Assembly (NCBI RefSeq): GCF_001570585.1 | Contig: NZ_BBXF01000002.1 | Location: 1,062,898-1,126,897, forward strand | DNA length: 64,000 nt | Source: Herbidospora daliensis | Lineage (GTDB): Bacteria; Actinomycetota; Actinomycetes; Streptosporangiales; Streptosporangiaceae | Direction: 5' to 3' | Shown here: positions 25,104 through 38,269 of the stretch, piece after piece | How the letters are laid out: every line of letters begins with the position of its first letter | Numbering within the stretch: the stretch's first letter is position 1 | Made by a program: the position numbers and the translations under genes | The notes under the pieces: model-generated | What the model was told of the DNA's origin: nothing | The model's input: only the letters and a program-made list of their open reading frames with translations | Database searches by the model: none

Positions 25104-25654
25104 TGGGCCTTGAAGAGAAACTGCCCAGCGGCTTCGCGCTGACCACCGTCGAGCAGGTCGCCGGCTGGGCGCGCAAGAACTCCGTCTGGCCGGCCACCTT
25201 CGGTCTCGCGTGCTGCGCGATCGAGCTCATGTCCACCGGTGGCCCCAAGCACGACCTGGCCCGCTTCGGCATGGAGCGCGCGTCCGCGTCGCCCCGCCAG
25301 GCCGACCTGATGATCGTGGCCGGTCGCCTGTCGCAGAAGATGGCGCCGGTGCTGCGCCAGATCTACGACCAGATGGCCGAGCCCAAGTGGGTCATCTCCA
25401 TGGGCGTGTGCGCCTCGTCCGGCGGCATGTTCAACAACTACGCGGTGGTCCAGGGCGTCGACCACGTCGTGCCCGTCGACATCTACCTGCCCGGCTGCCC
25501 GCCGCGGCCCGAGATGCTCATCGACGCGATCGTCAAGCTGCACGACAAGATCCAGAACATGAAGTTCGGCGCCCACAGGGAGAAGCAGGTCGAGGAGCTC
25601 GAGCTCCAGGCGCTGCGCACCCTGCCGCTCATCGACCAGGGAGGGCAGAAATGA
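25103..25654 (+). CDS. nuoB: NADH-quinone oxidoreductase subunit B
   Basis: 183 aa from ATG 25103; the open frame reaching back to 24632 is not coding. It carries the terminal cluster N2: the ligands are the tandem cysteines in [15 protein letters not shown], the next in [14 protein letters not shown], and the last in [12 protein letters not shown]. It hands electrons to menaquinone at the NuoB/NuoD interface. It overlaps nuoC by 4 bases. Confidence 0.97.
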   Translation: MGLEEKLPSGFALTTVEQVAGWARKNSVWPATFGLACCAIELMSTGGPKHDLARFGMERASASPRQADLMIVAGRLSQKMAPVLRQIYDQMAEPKWVISMGVCASSGGMFNNYAVVQGVDHVVPVDIYLPGCPPRPEMLIDAIVKLHDKIQNMKFGAHREKQVEELELQALRTLPLIDQGGQK

Positions 25655-26300
25655 GCGACAACCTTCCTGAGGTCCCGGAGCAGCCGATCGCCCGGACCGG
25701 CATGTTCGGAACCTCCGGCACCGGCGACACCTCCGGCTACGGCGGCCTCGTGGTCCGCCGGCCGGCGCCGGTCTCCAGCCCGCGCCCCTACGGGAGCTAC
25801 TTCGACGAGATCGTCGACGGCCTCGACCACGAGGGCGTCGAGCGGGTCGTCGTCGACCGGGGCGAACTCACGCTTCACGTGGCGCGCGAGCACCTCGTCG
25901 AGGTCATGAAGAAGCTGCGCGACGACCCCGCCCTGCGGTTCGAGCTGTCCCTGGGCGTCTCGGGGGTGCACTACCCCCACGAGGCCGGGTCGGAGCTGCG
26001 CGCGGTCTACCACCTGTGCTCGATCACCCACAACCGCCGCGTGCGGGTGGAGTGCGCGACGCCCGACTCCGACCGGCACATCCCGTCGACGGTCTCGGTC
26101 TACCCGACGCACAACTGGCACGAGCGGGAGACCTACGACTTCTTCGGCATCGTCTTCGACGGGCACCCGGGCCTGACCCGGATCGAGATGCCCGACGACT
26201 GGGAGGGCCACCCGCAGCGGAAGGACTACCCGCTGGGCGGCATCCCGGTCGAATACCGCGGCGCCGAGATCCCCGCGCCGGACCAGAGGAGGTCGTACGC

Positions 26301-26304
<4 letters not shown>
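25651..26304 (+). CDS. nuoC: NADH-quinone oxidoreductase subunit C
   Basis: 217 aa from ATG 25651. The 30-kDa-subunit signature is present ([20 protein letters not shown] and [20 protein letters not shown]). The first 50 residues are Gly/Ser/Thr-rich and less conserved. It is a separate gene and is not fused to nuoD. It links NuoD to NuoI in the peripheral arm. Confidence 0.96.
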
Positions 26305-27613
<1,309 letters not shown>

Positions 27614-27617
<4 letters not shown>

Positions 27618-28267
27618 CCTACTCCCCAGAGGTCCGCGAGCGTCTCGAACTGGACGCCAAGGAGATCATCGGCAAGTACCCCAAGACCCGGTCGGCGCTG
27701 CTCCCGCTGCTCCACCTGGTCCAGGCGGAGGACGGCTACGTCTCCGACGCCGGTCAGGAGTTCTGCGCCGAGATGCTGGGCCTGTCGAAGGCCGAGGTCG
27801 TCGGCGTCTCGACGTTCTACACGATGTACAAGCGCAAGCCCGCCGGTGAGTACCACGTCGGCGTCTGCATCAACACCCTGTGCGCGGTGATGGGCGGCGA
27901 CCAGATCTGGGAGGAGCTCAGCGAGCACGCCGGCATCGGGCACGAGGAGGCCACCTCCGACGGCAAGGTGTCGCTGGAGCGCATCGAGTGCAACGCGGCC
28001 TGCGACTTCGCGCCGGTGATGATGGTGAACTGGGAGTTCTTCGACAACCAGACGCCCGAGTCGGCCAAGCAGCTCGTCGACGACCTGCGGGCCGGCAAGC
28101 CCGTGGTCCCGACCCGCGGCCCCGGCCGGCTCTGCACCTTCAAGGAGACCTCGCGGGTGCTCTCGGGCCTGCCCGACGAGCTCGCCGGCGAGGGTCCCTC
28201 GGCCGCCGGTCCCTCCCTTGAGGGCCTGCGCATCGCCAAGGCCAACGGCTGGGAGGCTCCCAAGTGA
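27614..28267 (+). CDS. nuoE: NADH-quinone oxidoreductase subunit E
   Basis: 217 aa from ATG 27614. The 24-kDa subunit with a 2Fe-2S cluster (N1a), liganded by cysteines in [13 protein letters not shown] and [13 protein letters not shown]. The thioredoxin-like domain is complete, and a 45-residue C-terminal tail (ending [10 protein letters not shown]) is common in actinobacteria. With NuoF and NuoG it forms the NADH-oxidising module. Confidence 0.96.
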
Positions 28268-29550
28268 CCACGCTGACTCCGGTCCTCACCAAGAACTGGG
28301 ACCTGCCCAACTCCTTCACGCTGGAGGGCTACGGCGACTACTCCGCCGCCCGCAGCGCGCTGGCGATGGACCCCGACGCGATCATCCAGGCGGTCAAGGA
28401 CTCCGGTCTGCGCGGCCGCGGCGGCGCGGGCTTCCCGACCGGCATGAAGTGGGGCTTCATCCCGCAGGGTGACGGCAAGCCCCACTACCTCGTCGTCAAC
28501 GCCGACGAGTCGGAGCCGGGGACCTGCAAGGACATCCCGCTGATGATGGCCAACCCGCACTCGCTCATCGAGGGCGTCATCATCACGGCCTTCGCCATCC
28601 GGGCCAACTACGCCTTCATCTACATCCGCGGCGAGGTCGTCCACGTCATCCGGCGGGTGCAGGCGGCGGTGCGCGAGGCGTACGAGAAGGGCTACATCGG
28701 GCGCGGCATCTTCGGCAGCGGCTACGACCTGGAGATCGTCGTGCACAGCGGCGCCGGGGCGTACATCTGCGGTGAGGAGACGGCGCTGCTCGACTCGCTG
28801 GAGGGCTTCCGGGGCCAGCCCCGGCTCAAGCCGCCGTTCCCGGCCGTCGCGGGCCTCTACGCCGCGCCGACGGTCGTGAACAACGTCGAGTCGATCGCCT
28901 CGGTCCCCTCGATCGTGGCCAACGGCGCCGAGTGGTTCGCCGGCATGGGCACCGAGAAGTCCAAGGGCTTCGGCATCTTCTCGCTCAGCGGCCACGTCAC
29001 CCGTCCGGGCCAGTACGAAGCCCCGCTGGGCATCACCCTGCGGGAACTGCTCGACATGGCGGGCGGCATCCGCGAGGGCCACCGGCTGAAGTTCTGGACG
29101 CCGGGCGGCTCCTCGACGCCGATCTTCACCGACGAGCACCTCGACGTGCCGCTCGACTTCGAGTCGGTCGGCGCCAAGGGCTCCATGCTCGGCACCCGGG
29201 CGCTGCAGATCTTCGACGAGACCACCTGCGTGGTCCGGGCGACGTTGCGCTGGACCGAGTTCTACGCCCACGAGTCGTGCGGCAAGTGCACGCCCTGCCG
29301 TGAGGGCACCTTCTGGCTCAAGCAGGTGCTGAAGCGGCTGGAGAAGGGTCAGGGCACCGAAGACGACCTGACCACGATCACCGACATCGCCGACAACATC
29401 CTGGGCCGGTCGTTCTGCGCCCTGGGCGACGGCGCGACGAGCCCGATCTACTCCTCGGTGCAGCACTTCCGCGACGAATACCTCAAGCACTTCGAGATCG
29501 GCGGCTGCCCGTTCGATCCCGCACTCGCAACCGTGTGGGGGAGCAAGTGA
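28264..29550 (+). CDS. nuoF: NADH-quinone oxidoreductase subunit F
   Basis: 428 aa from GTG 28264, overlapping nuoE. It binds FMN and NADH ([32 protein letters not shown]) and the N3 4Fe-4S cluster ([12 protein letters not shown], then [12 protein letters not shown]). This is the electron entry point of complex I. All ligands are present. Confidence 0.97.
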   Translation: MTTLTPVLTKNWDLPNSFTLEGYGDYSAARSALAMDPDAIIQAVKDSGLRGRGGAGFPTGMKWGFIPQGDGKPHYLVVNADESEPGTCKDIPLMMANPHSLIEGVIITAFAIRANYAFIYIRGEVVHVIRRVQAAVREAYEKGYIGRGIFGSGYDLEIVVHSGAGAYICGEETALLDSLEGFRGQPRLKPPFPAVAGLYAAPTVVNNVESIASVPSIVANGAEWFAGMGTEKSKGFGIFSLSGHVTRPGQYEAPLGITLRELLDMAGGIREGHRLKFWTPGGSSTPIFTDEHLDVPLDFESVGAKGSMLGTRALQIFDETTCVVRATLRWTEFYAHESCGKCTPCREGTFWLKQVLKRLEKGQGTEDDLTTITDIADNILGRSFCALGDGATSPIYSSVQHFRDEYLKHFEIGGCPFDPALATVWGSK

Positions 29551-31934
29551 CCATCCAAGCAACCCAGCCCGAGGAGCGGGCGGTCGTCGAGATGGTCACG
29601 CTGACCATCGACGGCTTCCAGGTCAGCGTGCCGAAGGGCACGATGATCATCCGGGCGGCCGAGCTGCTGGGGATCCAGATCCCCCGCTTCTGCGACCACC
29701 CCCTGCTCGACCCGGCGGCCAACTGCCGCCAGTGTCTCGTCGACATCCCCGACGCGGGCAACGGCCGCGGCTTCCCCAAGCCGCAGCCCTCGTGCGCGAT
29801 CGAGGTCGCCCAGGGCATGGTCGTGCAGAGCCAGCTCACCTCGCCGGTCGCCGAGAAGGCGCAGCGCGGCGTGATGGAGATGCTGCTGCTCAACCACCCG
29901 CTCGACTGCCCGGTCTGCGACAAGGGCGGCGAGTGCCCCCTGCAGAACCAGGCGATGTCCAACGGCCAGGGCGAGTCGCGGTTCGTCGAGCAGAAGCGCA
30001 CCTTCGAGAAGCCGATCGCGCTCTCGACCGAGGTGCTGCTCGACCGTGAGCGCTGCGTGCAGTGCGCGCGCTGCCTGCGCTTCTCCGACCAGATCGCGGG
30101 CGATCCGTTCATCGAGTTCTTCGAGCGCGGGGCCAAGGAGCAGGTGGGCGTCGCCGACGGCGAGCCGTTCCAGTCCTACTTCTCCGGCAACACCGTGCAG
30201 ATCTGCCCGGTGGGCGCGCTGACCGGTTCGGCCTACCGCTTCCGGTCGCGCCCGTTCGACCTGGTCTCCCAGCCGAGCGCGTGCGAGCACTGCGCCTCCG
30301 GCTGCTCCCTGCGCACCGACCACCGGCGCGGCAAGGTCACCCGCCGCCTCGCCGGCGACGACCCGCAGGTCAACGAGGAGTGGAACTGCGACAAGGGCCG
30401 GTGGGCGTTCTCCTACGCCACCCAGCCCGACCGGCTGCGCTCCCCGCTGGTCCGCAACGAAGAGGGCGTGCTGGTCCCGGCGTCCTGGCCCGAAGCCTTC
30501 GCGGCCGTCGCCGCCGGGCTCGCGGGCCGCAAGGCCGGCGTCCTCACCGGCGGCCGGCTGACCGTCGAGGACGCCTACGCCTACAGCAAGTTCGCGCGGG
30601 TCGCCCTCGGCACCAACGACATCGACATGCGGGCCCGCCCCCACTCCGCCGAGGAGGCCCAGTTCCTGGCCCACTCGGTGGCGGGCAAGGGCATCGAGAT
30701 CTCCTACGCCGACCTCGAGAACGCGCCGGCCGTGCTGCTGGCCGGGTTCGAGCCCGAGGAGGAGTCGCCCATCGTCTTCCTGCGGCTGCGCAAGGCGGCC
30801 CAGAAGAAGGGGCTCAAGGTCTACTCGCTGGCGCCGTTCGCCACGCCGGGCCTGGCCAAGATGGGCGGCACCCTGATCCGGACCGTCCCCGGCGCCGAGG
30901 CCGAGTCGATCGGGGAGCTCATCTCCGACGGCGTCAAGCTTCCCGCGGGCACGATCATCATGGCCGGCGAGCGGCTGGCCTCGGCCAAGGGCGCGCTGTC
31001 GGCCCTGGTCCGGTTGGCCGGTTCGACCGGCGCCCGGCTGGCCTGGGTGCCGCGCCGGGCCGGTGAGCGCGGCGCCGTCGAGGCGGGCGCGCTGCCCAAC
31101 CTGCTCCCGATCGGCCGCCCGGTCGACGACGAGGCCGCCCGCGCCGAGGTCGCCCGCCTCTGGAACGTCGCCTCGCTGCCGGCCCAGGTCGGCCTCGACA
31201 CGAGCGAGATCCTGCGGGCCGCCCTCGACGAGCGGCTCGACGCGCTGGTCATCGCGGGCGTCGACCCGAGCGACCTGCCCGACCCCGAGCTCGCCCTGCG
31301 GGCCCTGGAGAACACGCCGTTCATCGTCAGCCTGGAGATCCGGGCCAGCGCCGTCACCGACCGCGCCGACGTGGTGCTGCCGGTCGCGGCGGTCGCCGAG
31401 AAGGCCGGCACGTTCGTCGACTGGGAGGGCCGCGGCCGCTCCTTCGAGGCGTCCGTGCCGCAGCCCGGTCTGATGAGCGACCTGCGCGCCGTCGCCGCCA
31501 TCGCCGACGCGATGGACGTCCACCTGGGTCTGCCCGACGTCGCCGCGGTCCGCCGCGAGCTCGGCGCCCTGGGCGCCTACAAGGGCGGCCGCCCGGTCGC
31601 GCCGAGCGTCACCGGCGGCACCGTCGCCGAGCCCGGCGCCGGTGAGGCCGTCCTGGCGAGCTGGCACCTGCTGCTCGACGACGGCAAGCTGCAGGACGGC
31701 GAGCCGTTCCTGGCGGGCACCGCCCGCGACGCGGTCGCGCTGCTGTCTCCGGCCACCGCCGCCGAGATCGGCGCGGTCGACAAGGTCACCGTCAACGGCG
31801 TCATCCTGCCGCTGCGGATCGCCGACCTGCCCGACCGGGTCGTCTGGGTGCCGGCCAACTCCGGCGGAGTCTCGGTCACCCGCGACGTGCGGGCCGAGGC
31901 GGGCGACGTCGTCACGATCGGAAGTGCCTCATGA
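29547..31934 (+). CDS. nuoG: NADH-quinone oxidoreductase subunit G
   Basis: 795 aa from GTG 29547, with GGGGGAG before it; GTG 29535 is the alternative. The N-terminal ferredoxin ([20 protein letters not shown]) is followed by the His-Cys motif [18 protein letters not shown] and ligands [12 protein letters not shown]. The N7-type site CEHCASGCS with a later Cys in [10 protein letters not shown] is present. The C-terminal part is a molybdopterin-oxidoreductase-like domain without cofactor function. Length is near average for actinobacteria. Confidence 0.96.
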   Translation: MTIQATQPEERAVVEMVTLTIDGFQVSVPKGTMIIRAAELLGIQIPRFCDHPLLDPAANCRQCLVDIPDAGNGRGFPKPQPSCAIEVAQGMVVQSQLTSPVAEKAQRGVMEMLLLNHPLDCPVCDKGGECPLQNQAMSNGQGESRFVEQKRTFEKPIALSTEVLLDRERCVQCARCLRFSDQIAGDPFIEFFERGAKEQVGVADGEPFQSYFSGNTVQICPVGALTGSAYRFRSRPFDLVSQPSACEHCASGCSLRTDHRRGKVTRRLAGDDPQVNEEWNCDKGRWAFSYATQPDRLRSPLVRNEEGVLVPASWPEAFAAVAAGLAGRKAGVLTGGRLTVEDAYAYSKFARVALGTNDIDMRARPHSAEEAQFLAHSVAGKGIEISYADLENAPAVLLAGFEPEEESPIVFLRLRKAAQKKGLKVYSLAPFATPGLAKMGGTLIRTVPGAEAESIGELISDGVKLPAGTIIMAGERLASAKGALSALVRLAGSTGARLAWVPRRAGERGAVEAGALPNLLPIGRPVDDEAARAEVARLWNVASLPAQVGLDTSEILRAALDERLDALVIAGVDPSDLPDPELALRALENTPFIVSLEIRASAVTDRADVVLPVAAVAEKAGTFVDWEGRGRSFEASVPQPGLMSDLRAVAAIADAMDVHLGLPDVAAVRRELGALGAYKGGRPVAPSVTGGTVAEPGAGEAVLASWHLLLDDGKLQDGEPFLAGTARDAVALLSPATAAEIGAVDKVTVNGVILPLRIADLPDRVVWVPANSGGVSVTRDVRAEAGDVVTIGSAS

Positions 31935-33298
31935 GCCTCCTGACAACGGCCAGCGTGCTGGCCAGCCCGGCGGCCCCGGGCAGCCCGGGCCCGGGCCTGG
32001 CCGACTTCGGCCACGATCCCGTGTGGATCAGCATCATCAAGGGCCTGGTCATCTTCGTCTTCCTGCTGCTGGGCGTGCTGTTCGGCGTGTGGCTGGAGCG
32101 CAAGCTCATCTCGCGCATGCAGCACCGCTACGGCCCCAACCGGGCGGGCAAGTTCGGCCTCCTTCAGACCGTCGCCGACGGTCTGAAGATGGGGCTCAAG
32201 GAAGACCTGATGCCCCGCAAGGTCGACAAGCTGATCTTCTTCCTGGCGCCGGTGATCATCTCGGTGCCGGCGATCCTGGCCTACTCGGTCATCCCGATGG
32301 GCCCGGTCGTGTCGATGTTCGGCCACAAGACCCCGCTCCAGCTCACTGACATGCCGGTCGCGGTCCTGTTCATCCTCGCGATGTCCTCGATCGGCGTCTA
32401 CGGCATCGTGCTGGCCGGATGGGCGTCCAAGTCGCCCTACGCGATCCTCGGCGGGCTGCGCTCGTCGGCCCAGGTGGTCTCCTACGAGATCGCGATGGGC
32501 CTGTCGTTCGTGGCGGTCTTCCTGTACGCCGGCACGCTCTCGACCTCCGAGATCGTCGCCAAGCAGGCCGACGGCGGCACCGCGACGCTCTTCGGCCTCG
32601 ACGTCCCGCTGCCCAGCTGGTACGCCATCCTGCTGATCCCGTCGTTCCTCATCTACGCGATGACGATGTTCGGCGAGGTCAACCGGGTGCCCTTCGACCT
32701 CCCCGAGGGCGAGGGCGAGCTGGTCGCCGGCTACCACACCGAATACAGCTCCTCGCTGAAGTTCGCCATGTTCCAGCTGGCCGAATACGTCAACGTGTTC
32801 GTGGTCTCCGGTGTGATGGTCACGCTGTTCCTCGGCGGCTGGCGGGCCCCCTGGCCCATCTCCATCTGGGACGGCGCGAACGTCGGCTGGCTGCCGCTGC
32901 TGTGGTTCTTCGGCAAGATCGTGCTGATCTTCTGCTTCTTCGTCTGGGTCCGCGCCTCGCTGCCGCGTGTGCGCTACGACCAGCTCATGGCCTTCGGCTG
33001 GAAGGTCCTGATCCCGCTGAACCTGGCGTGGATCCTGCTGGTCGCCACCTTCCGCGCGCTGCGTGTCGAACAGAGCACCCCGGTCTTCATCCTGATGGCC
33101 ATCGTGGTGGTCGGCGCCCTCGCGGTCTTCTTCCGATTCGACACCGTGCAGCAGCGCCGCCGCGAGGCCCGCGCCGAGCAGGTCGAGGAGGAGTTCGAGC
33201 AGCTCCGCGAGGAGCCCACCGCCGGTGGATTCCCGGTCCCGCCGCTGGATCTGCCGCACTACCACGGGGCGAATCGCAAGGAGGTCCCCAGTGCCTAA
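31931..33298 (+). CDS. nuoH: NADH-quinone oxidoreductase subunit H
   Basis: 455 aa from ATG 31931. Eight membrane helices with the quinone-channel blocks [20 protein letters not shown] and [20 protein letters not shown] (the acidic loop). The 60-residue charged C-terminal tail is longer than in E. coli and typical of actinobacteria. It connects the quinone site to the proton pumps. Confidence 0.97.
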   Translation: MSLLTTASVLASPAAPGSPGPGLADFGHDPVWISIIKGLVIFVFLLLGVLFGVWLERKLISRMQHRYGPNRAGKFGLLQTVADGLKMGLKEDLMPRKVDKLIFFLAPVIISVPAILAYSVIPMGPVVSMFGHKTPLQLTDMPVAVLFILAMSSIGVYGIVLAGWASKSPYAILGGLRSSAQVVSYEIAMGLSFVAVFLYAGTLSTSEIVAKQADGGTATLFGLDVPLPSWYAILLIPSFLIYAMTMFGEVNRVPFDLPEGEGELVAGYHTEYSSSLKFAMFQLAEYVNVFVVSGVMVTLFLGGWRAPWPISIWDGANVGWLPLLWFFGKIVLIFCFFVWVRASLPRVRYDQLMAFGWKVLIPLNLAWILLVATFRALRVEQSTPVFILMAIVVVGALAVFFRFDTVQQRRREARAEQVEEEFEQLREEPTAGGFPVPPLDLPHYHGANRKEVPSA

Positions 33299-33806
33299 GT
33301 TCGACTGGCTGAACCCCGTCAAGGGGTTCGGCGTCACCTTCCACCACATGTTCAAGAAGCCGGTGACGGTGAACTACCCGGAGGAGAAGCGGCCCACGGC
33401 GCCGCGTTTCCACGGGCGGCACCAGCTCAACCGGTGGCCCGACGGTCTCGAGAAGTGCGTCGGCTGCGAACTGTGCGCGTGGGCCTGTCCCGCCGACGCC
33501 ATCTTCGTGGAGGGCGCCGACAACACCGACGAGGAGCGCTTCTCGCCCGGTGAGCGCTACGGCCGGACGTACCAGATCAACTACGCGCGCTGCATCCTGT
33601 GCGGGTTGTGCATCGAGGCGTGCCCCACGCGGGCGCTCACGATGACCAACGAGTACGAACTGGCCGACTCCAGCCGCGAGGCGCTCATCTACACCAAGGA
33701 GATGCTGCTCGCCCCGCTCACCGCGGGCATGGAGCAGCCGCCCCACGCGATGCGCCTCGGCGAGACCGAAGACGACTACTACCGACTGGGACGCGACAAT
33801 GGGTGA
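33291..33806 (+). CDS. nuoI: NADH-quinone oxidoreductase subunit I
   Basis: 171 aa from GTG 33291, with AAGGAGG upstream; the longer frame from 33225 lies inside nuoH. Two 4Fe-4S motifs, [12 protein letters not shown] and [12 protein letters not shown], hold clusters N6a and N6b. It relays electrons to NuoB. It overlaps nuoH by 8 bases. Confidence 0.97.
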   Translation: MPKFDWLNPVKGFGVTFHHMFKKPVTVNYPEEKRPTAPRFHGRHQLNRWPDGLEKCVGCELCAWACPADAIFVEGADNTDEERFSPGERYGRTYQINYARCILCGLCIEACPTRALTMTNEYELADSSREALIYTKEMLLAPLTAGMEQPPHAMRLGETEDDYYRLGRDNG

Positions 33807-34551
33807 GACCATCACGTTCTGGGTGCTCGCCGTCGTCTCGGTGAGCGCGGCGCTCGGGCTCGTCTTCAGCCGCAAGGCCGTCTACTGCGCCCTGATGCTC
33901 GGCGTGGTGATGCTCTCGCTGGCGGTCCTCTACGCGGTCCAGGACGCCCCGTTCCTGGCGGCGGTGCAGATCATCGTCTACACCGGCGCCGTGATGATGC
34001 TGTTCCTGTTCGTGCTGATGCTGGTCGGCGTCGACTCGTCCGACTCGCTGGTCGAGACGATCAAGGGCCAGCGGTTCTGGGCGATCGTCGCCGGGCTCGC
34101 CTTCGCCGCCCTGGTGGCGCTGGGCATCGGCAACGTGGCGTTCACCCCGGCCGTCGGCCTCGGCGCGGTCAACGCGGCGGGCAACGTGCCGTCGCTGGCC
34201 GAGCTGATCTTCACGCGCTACGTGTTCGCCTTCGAGGTCACCTCGGCGCTGCTGATCACCGCGGCGCTGGGCGCGATGGTGCTGGCCCACCGCGAGCGCC
34301 TGGAGCAGCGCGCCACCCAGCGGGAACTGTCCCGCGAGCGCTTCGTCAAGTACGGCGAGGAGGGCATCGACCCCTCGCCGCTGCCCGGCCCCGGCACCTA
34401 CGCCCGCGCCAACGCGATCGACATGCCCGCGCTGCTGCCCGACGGCAAGATCTCCAAGCTGTCGGTCAACCGCTACATCGCCAGGTACGAGGCCGAAGAA
34501 GGCACCATCGACCCGCAGGTGGCCGAGATCCTGGAAGGTGAGGACAAGTGA
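33799..34551 (+). CDS. nuoJ: NADH-quinone oxidoreductase subunit J
   Basis: 250 aa from ATG 33799. Five membrane helices including the conserved pi-bulge helix ([20 protein letters not shown]). A 70-residue hydrophilic C-terminal extension after the last helix is usual in actinobacteria. It overlaps nuoI by 8 bases and nuoK by 4. Confidence 0.96.
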   Translation: MGETITFWVLAVVSVSAALGLVFSRKAVYCALMLGVVMLSLAVLYAVQDAPFLAAVQIIVYTGAVMMLFLFVLMLVGVDSSDSLVETIKGQRFWAIVAGLAFAALVALGIGNVAFTPAVGLGAVNAAGNVPSLAELIFTRYVFAFEVTSALLITAALGAMVLAHRERLEQRATQRELSRERFVKYGEEGIDPSPLPGPGTYARANAIDMPALLPDGKISKLSVNRYIARYEAEEGTIDPQVAEILEGEDK

Positions 34552-34844
34552 CCACCCACTACCTCGTGCTCAGCGCGCTGCTGTTCGCGATCGGCGGGAT
34601 CGGCGTCCTGGTGCGGCGCAACGCCATCGTCGTGTTCATGTGCGTGGAGCTCATGCTCAACGCGTGCAACCTGGCGTTCGTCACCTTCGCCCGCCAGAAC
34701 GGCAATGTCGACGGCCAGGTCATCGCCTTCTTCGTGATGATCGTGGCCGCCGCCGAGGTCGTCATCGGCCTGGCCATCATCGTGACGATCTTCCGAACCC
34801 GCAGGTCCGCGTCGGTCGACGACGCCAGCCTGCTGAAGTACTAA
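34548..34844 (+). CDS. nuoK: NADH-quinone oxidoreductase subunit K
   Basis: 98 aa from GTG 34548. Three membrane helices. The conserved Glu lies in [17 protein letters not shown] and a second in [14 protein letters not shown]; both are needed for proton transfer. Length is standard. Confidence 0.97.
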   Translation: MTTHYLVLSALLFAIGGIGVLVRRNAIVVFMCVELMLNACNLAFVTFARQNGNVDGQVIAFFVMIVAAAEVVIGLAIIVTIFRTRRSASVDDASLLKY

Positions 34845-34853
34845 GAGGTGGCC

Positions 34854-36758
34854 GTGGAACCCGCAGAGATCCTGTCGCACGCCGGCGGGGGTGCGATCAG
34901 CCTGGCCTGGCTGATGATCGTGCTGCCCCTCGCCGGTGCCGCGATTCTCCTTATCGGTGGCCGCGCCACGAACAAGTGGGGCCACCTCCTTGGCGTGCTC
35001 ATGTCGGTCGGCGCCTTCGTGGTGGCGGCCCTCGTGTTCTTCCAGCTGATCGGGCTCGACCCGGCGCAGCGCCGCCAGTCGGTGAACCTCTACGAGTTCA
35101 TCCCGGGCGTCGCGAACATCGGGCTGCTGATCGACCCGCTGTCGATCTCGTTCTGCCTGCTGATCACGTTCGTCGGATCGCTGATCCACGTCTACTCGAT
35201 CGGCTACATGTCGCACGACCCGGACAGGCGGCGGTTCTTCGCCTACCTGAACCTGTTCGTCGCGGCGATGCTGCTGCTGGTGCTGGCCGACAACTACGTC
35301 GCCCTGTTCATCGGCTGGGAGGGCGTGGGTCTCGCGTCCTACCTGCTGATCGGGTTCTGGCAGTACAAGCCGTCGGCGGCGGTGGCCGCCAAGAAGGCGT
35401 TCGTGGTCAACCGGGTCGGCGACTTCGGCCTGCTGATCGCGATGTTCCTGATCTTCGCCCAGTTCGGCACGCTGTCGTACGCGGAGGTCTTCCCGAACGC
35501 CGCCCAGGCCAGCCAGGGGGTGCAGACCGCGATCGGCCTGCTGCTCCTGCTCGGCGCGTGCGGCAAGTCGGCCCAGCTGCCGCTGCAGTCGTGGCTTCTC
35601 GACGCGATGGAGGGCCCGACCCCGGTCTCGGCCCTCATCCACGCCGCGACGATGGTCACCGCGGGCGTCTACCTGGTGGTCCGCTCGGGCGCCGCGTTCT
35701 TCCCCGAGGGCAGCACGGCCGGTCTGGTCGTGACGATCGTCGGTGTGGCGACGCTGCTGGCCGGTGCGATCATCGGTACGGCCAAGGACGACATCAAGAA
35801 GGGCCTGGCCGGCTCGACGATGTCGCAGATCGGCTACATGATGCTCGCCGCGGGCATCGGCCCGGCCGGTTACGCCTTCGCCATCGCCCACCTCATCACC
35901 CACGGCTTCTTCAAGGCCGACCTGTTCCTCGGCGCAGGTTCGGTCATGCACGCCATGAACGACGAGGTCGACATGCGGCGCTACGGCGGCCTGCGCAAGC
36001 TGCTGCCGATCACCTTCGCGACCTTCTTCATCGGCTACCTGGCGATCATCGGCTTCCCGCTGCTGTCCGGTTACTTCACCAAGGACGGCATCATCGAGTC
36101 GGTCATGCACCACAACGCGATCCTCGGCTGGCTCGCGGTGGTGGGCGCCGGCATCACCGGCTTCTACATGACCCGCATGGTCGTGATGACCTTCTTCGGC
36201 CCGAAGCGCTGGGACGAGAAGGCCCACCCGCACGAGTCGCCGGCCGTGATGACCTGGCCGCTGATCATCCTGTCGGTCTTCTCGGTCGGCCTGGGCGCCT
36301 ACCTGATCCTCAGCAACCGCCTGATGGTCTTCCTGGGCCCGGCCGTCGGCCTGCCCGCGGAGCTGCCCGGCTTCCACCCGTTCAGCGTGCCCGGTCTGAC
36401 GACCCTGGCCCTGGTCGCCGTCGGCGCCGGGATCGCGATCGCCAAGTACGGCCGCAGCGAGGTGCCCGTCGTACAGCCGCGCGGCTCGTTCCTCACCGTC
36501 TTCGCCCGTCGTGACCTCTACGGCGACGCCCTCAACGAGGCGCTGTTCATGCGCCCCGGCCAGTGGCTCACCCGCCTGGCGGTCTTCTTCGACAACCGGG
36601 GCATCGACGGCGTGGTCAACGGGCTGGCCGCCGGTGTCGGCGGATCCTCCGGCAGGCTGCGGAAGATCCAGACCGGTTACGTCCGGTCGTACGCCCTGTC
36701 GATATTCGTCGGTGCCGCCGTGCTGGCCGGCGCCTGGTTCGTGGTTGGGACCCTGTGA
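34854..36758 (+). CDS. nuoL: NADH-quinone oxidoreductase subunit L
   Basis: 634 aa from GTG 34854; GTG 34848 would overlap the ribosome site AAGAGG and is less likely. An antiporter-like pump with about 14 helices and the long lateral helix. Key blocks are [18 protein letters not shown] (Glu), [20 protein letters not shown] (Lys) and [18 protein letters not shown] (His). It is complete. Confidence 0.96.
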   Translation: MEPAEILSHAGGGAISLAWLMIVLPLAGAAILLIGGRATNKWGHLLGVLMSVGAFVVAALVFFQLIGLDPAQRRQSVNLYEFIPGVANIGLLIDPLSISFCLLITFVGSLIHVYSIGYMSHDPDRRRFFAYLNLFVAAMLLLVLADNYVALFIGWEGVGLASYLLIGFWQYKPSAAVAAKKAFVVNRVGDFGLLIAMFLIFAQFGTLSYAEVFPNAAQASQGVQTAIGLLLLLGACGKSAQLPLQSWLLDAMEGPTPVSALIHAATMVTAGVYLVVRSGAAFFPEGSTAGLVVTIVGVATLLAGAIIGTAKDDIKKGLAGSTMSQIGYMMLAAGIGPAGYAFAIAHLITHGFFKADLFLGAGSVMHAMNDEVDMRRYGGLRKLLPITFATFFIGYLAIIGFPLLSGYFTKDGIIESVMHHNAILGWLAVVGAGITGFYMTRMVVMTFFGPKRWDEKAHPHESPAVMTWPLIILSVFSVGLGAYLILSNRLMVFLGPAVGLPAELPGFHPFSVPGLTTLALVAVGAGIAIAKYGRSEVPVVQPRGSFLTVFARRDLYGDALNEALFMRPGQWLTRLAVFFDNRGIDGVVNGLAAGVGGSSGRLRKIQTGYVRSYALSIFVGAAVLAGAWFVVGTL

Positions 36759-38269
36759 TGACCGCCATCCCGTGGCTTTCGATCCTGATGGGCGTGTCCG
36801 TCCTGGGCGCGCTCGGCGTGTCGTTCCTCAAGAACGACAAGCTCGCAAAGCAGGCGACGCTCGGCGTCTCACTGCTCGTGCTGGTGCTGGCCGTCGTGAT
36901 GACGGTCGGCTTCAGCCCCAACGGCGACCGGTTCCAGTACGCCGAGACGTATGACTGGATCCCCTCCTTCGGCGTCCACTACGCGGTGGCCGTCGACGGC
37001 GTGGCGCTGGTGCTGATCCTGCTGTCGGCCGTCCTCGTGCCGATCGTCGTGCTGGCCTCCTGGCACGACGCCGAGCAGGGCAAGCGCTCGGTCCGGACCT
37101 ACTTCGCGCTGCTCCTGGTGCTCGAAGCGATGATGATCGGCGTCTTCGCGGCGACCGACGTCTTCCTGTTCTACGTGTTCTTCGAGGCCATGCTGATCCC
37201 GATGTACTTCATGATCGGGTCGTACGGCGGCGCGCAGCGGTCCTACGCGGCGGTCAAGTTCCTGCTCTACTCGCTGTTCGGCGGCCTGCTGATGCTGGTG
37301 GCCGTGATCGCGCTCTACAACGTGGCCGACAAGAACAGCTTCCTGTTCCCCGACCTCATCGGCGCGGTCACCGACCCAACAACGCAGAAGTGGCTCTTCC
37401 TGGGCTTCTTCATCGCCTTCGCGATCAAGGCCCCGCTCTGGCCGGTGCACACCTGGCTGCCCGACGCCGCCGCGCAGGCCCCGGCCGGCGCCGCGGTGCT
37501 GCTCGTGGGCGTGCTCGACAAGGTCGGCACCTACGGCATGCTGCGGTTCTGCCTGGAGCTGTTCCCCGACGCGGCCAAGTGGGCGACCCCGGTCGTCATC
37601 GCGCTGTCGGTGATCGGCATCGTCTACGGCGCCATCGTGGCCATCGGTCAGACCGACATCAAGCGGCTCATCGCGTACACCTCGATCTCGCACTTCGGGT
37701 TCATCACGATGGGCGTGTTCGCGATGACCACCACGGCTGCCTCGGGCGCGACGCTCTACATGGTCAACCACGGGTTCTCGACCGGTGTGCTGTTCCTGGT
37801 CGCGGGCTTCCTGATCTACCGCCGCGGCTCGCAGTTCATCGCCGACTACGGCGGCGTGCAGAAGGTCGCCCCGCTGCTGGCGGGCGCGTTCCTGATCGCG
37901 GGCCTGTCGGGTCTGTCGCTGCCCGGCCTGAGCACGTTCGTCAGCGAGTTCATGGTGCTCCTGGGCACCTACGAGCGCTACGCCGTCCCGGCCATCATCG
38001 GCACGACCGGCGTCATCCTCGCCGCCATCTACATCCTGTGGATGTACCAGCGCACCATGAACGGCCCCACCGCCGAGTCGGTCGCCGAGATGAAGGACCT
38101 CAACGGACGCGAACGCTGGGTCGTCGCGCCGCTGATCGCCCTGATCGTCGTCTTGGGCTTCTTCCCCAAGCCGCTTCTCGACGTGATCAACCCGGCCGTC
38201 AAGGAGTCGCTCGTCAACGTGAAGGTCACCGACCCGGCTCCGGTCGTCGCTGTTAAGGAGGGCCAGTGA
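36758..38269 (+). CDS. nuoM: NADH-quinone oxidoreductase subunit M
   Basis: 503 aa from ATG 36758, overlapping the nuoL stop by one base. An antiporter-like pump. The conserved Glu is in LFYVFFEAMLIPMYFMIG and the Lys in AFAIKAPLWPVHTWLPDAAA. One proton channel of the membrane arm. Confidence 0.96.
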   Translation: MTAIPWLSILMGVSVLGALGVSFLKNDKLAKQATLGVSLLVLVLAVVMTVGFSPNGDRFQYAETYDWIPSFGVHYAVAVDGVALVLILLSAVLVPIVVLASWHDAEQGKRSVRTYFALLLVLEAMMIGVFAATDVFLFYVFFEAMLIPMYFMIGSYGGAQRSYAAVKFLLYSLFGGLLMLVAVIALYNVADKNSFLFPDLIGAVTDPTTQKWLFLGFFIAFAIKAPLWPVHTWLPDAAAQAPAGAAVLLVGVLDKVGTYGMLRFCLELFPDAAKWATPVVIALSVIGIVYGAIVAIGQTDIKRLIAYTSISHFGFITMGVFAMTTTAASGATLYMVNHGFSTGVLFLVAGFLIYRRGSQFIADYGGVQKVAPLLAGAFLIAGLSGLSLPGLSTFVSEFMVLLGTYERYAVPAIIGTTGVILAAIYILWMYQRTMNGPTAESVAEMKDLNGRERWVVAPLIALIVVLGFFPKPLLDVINPAVKESLVNVKVTDPAPVVAVKEGQ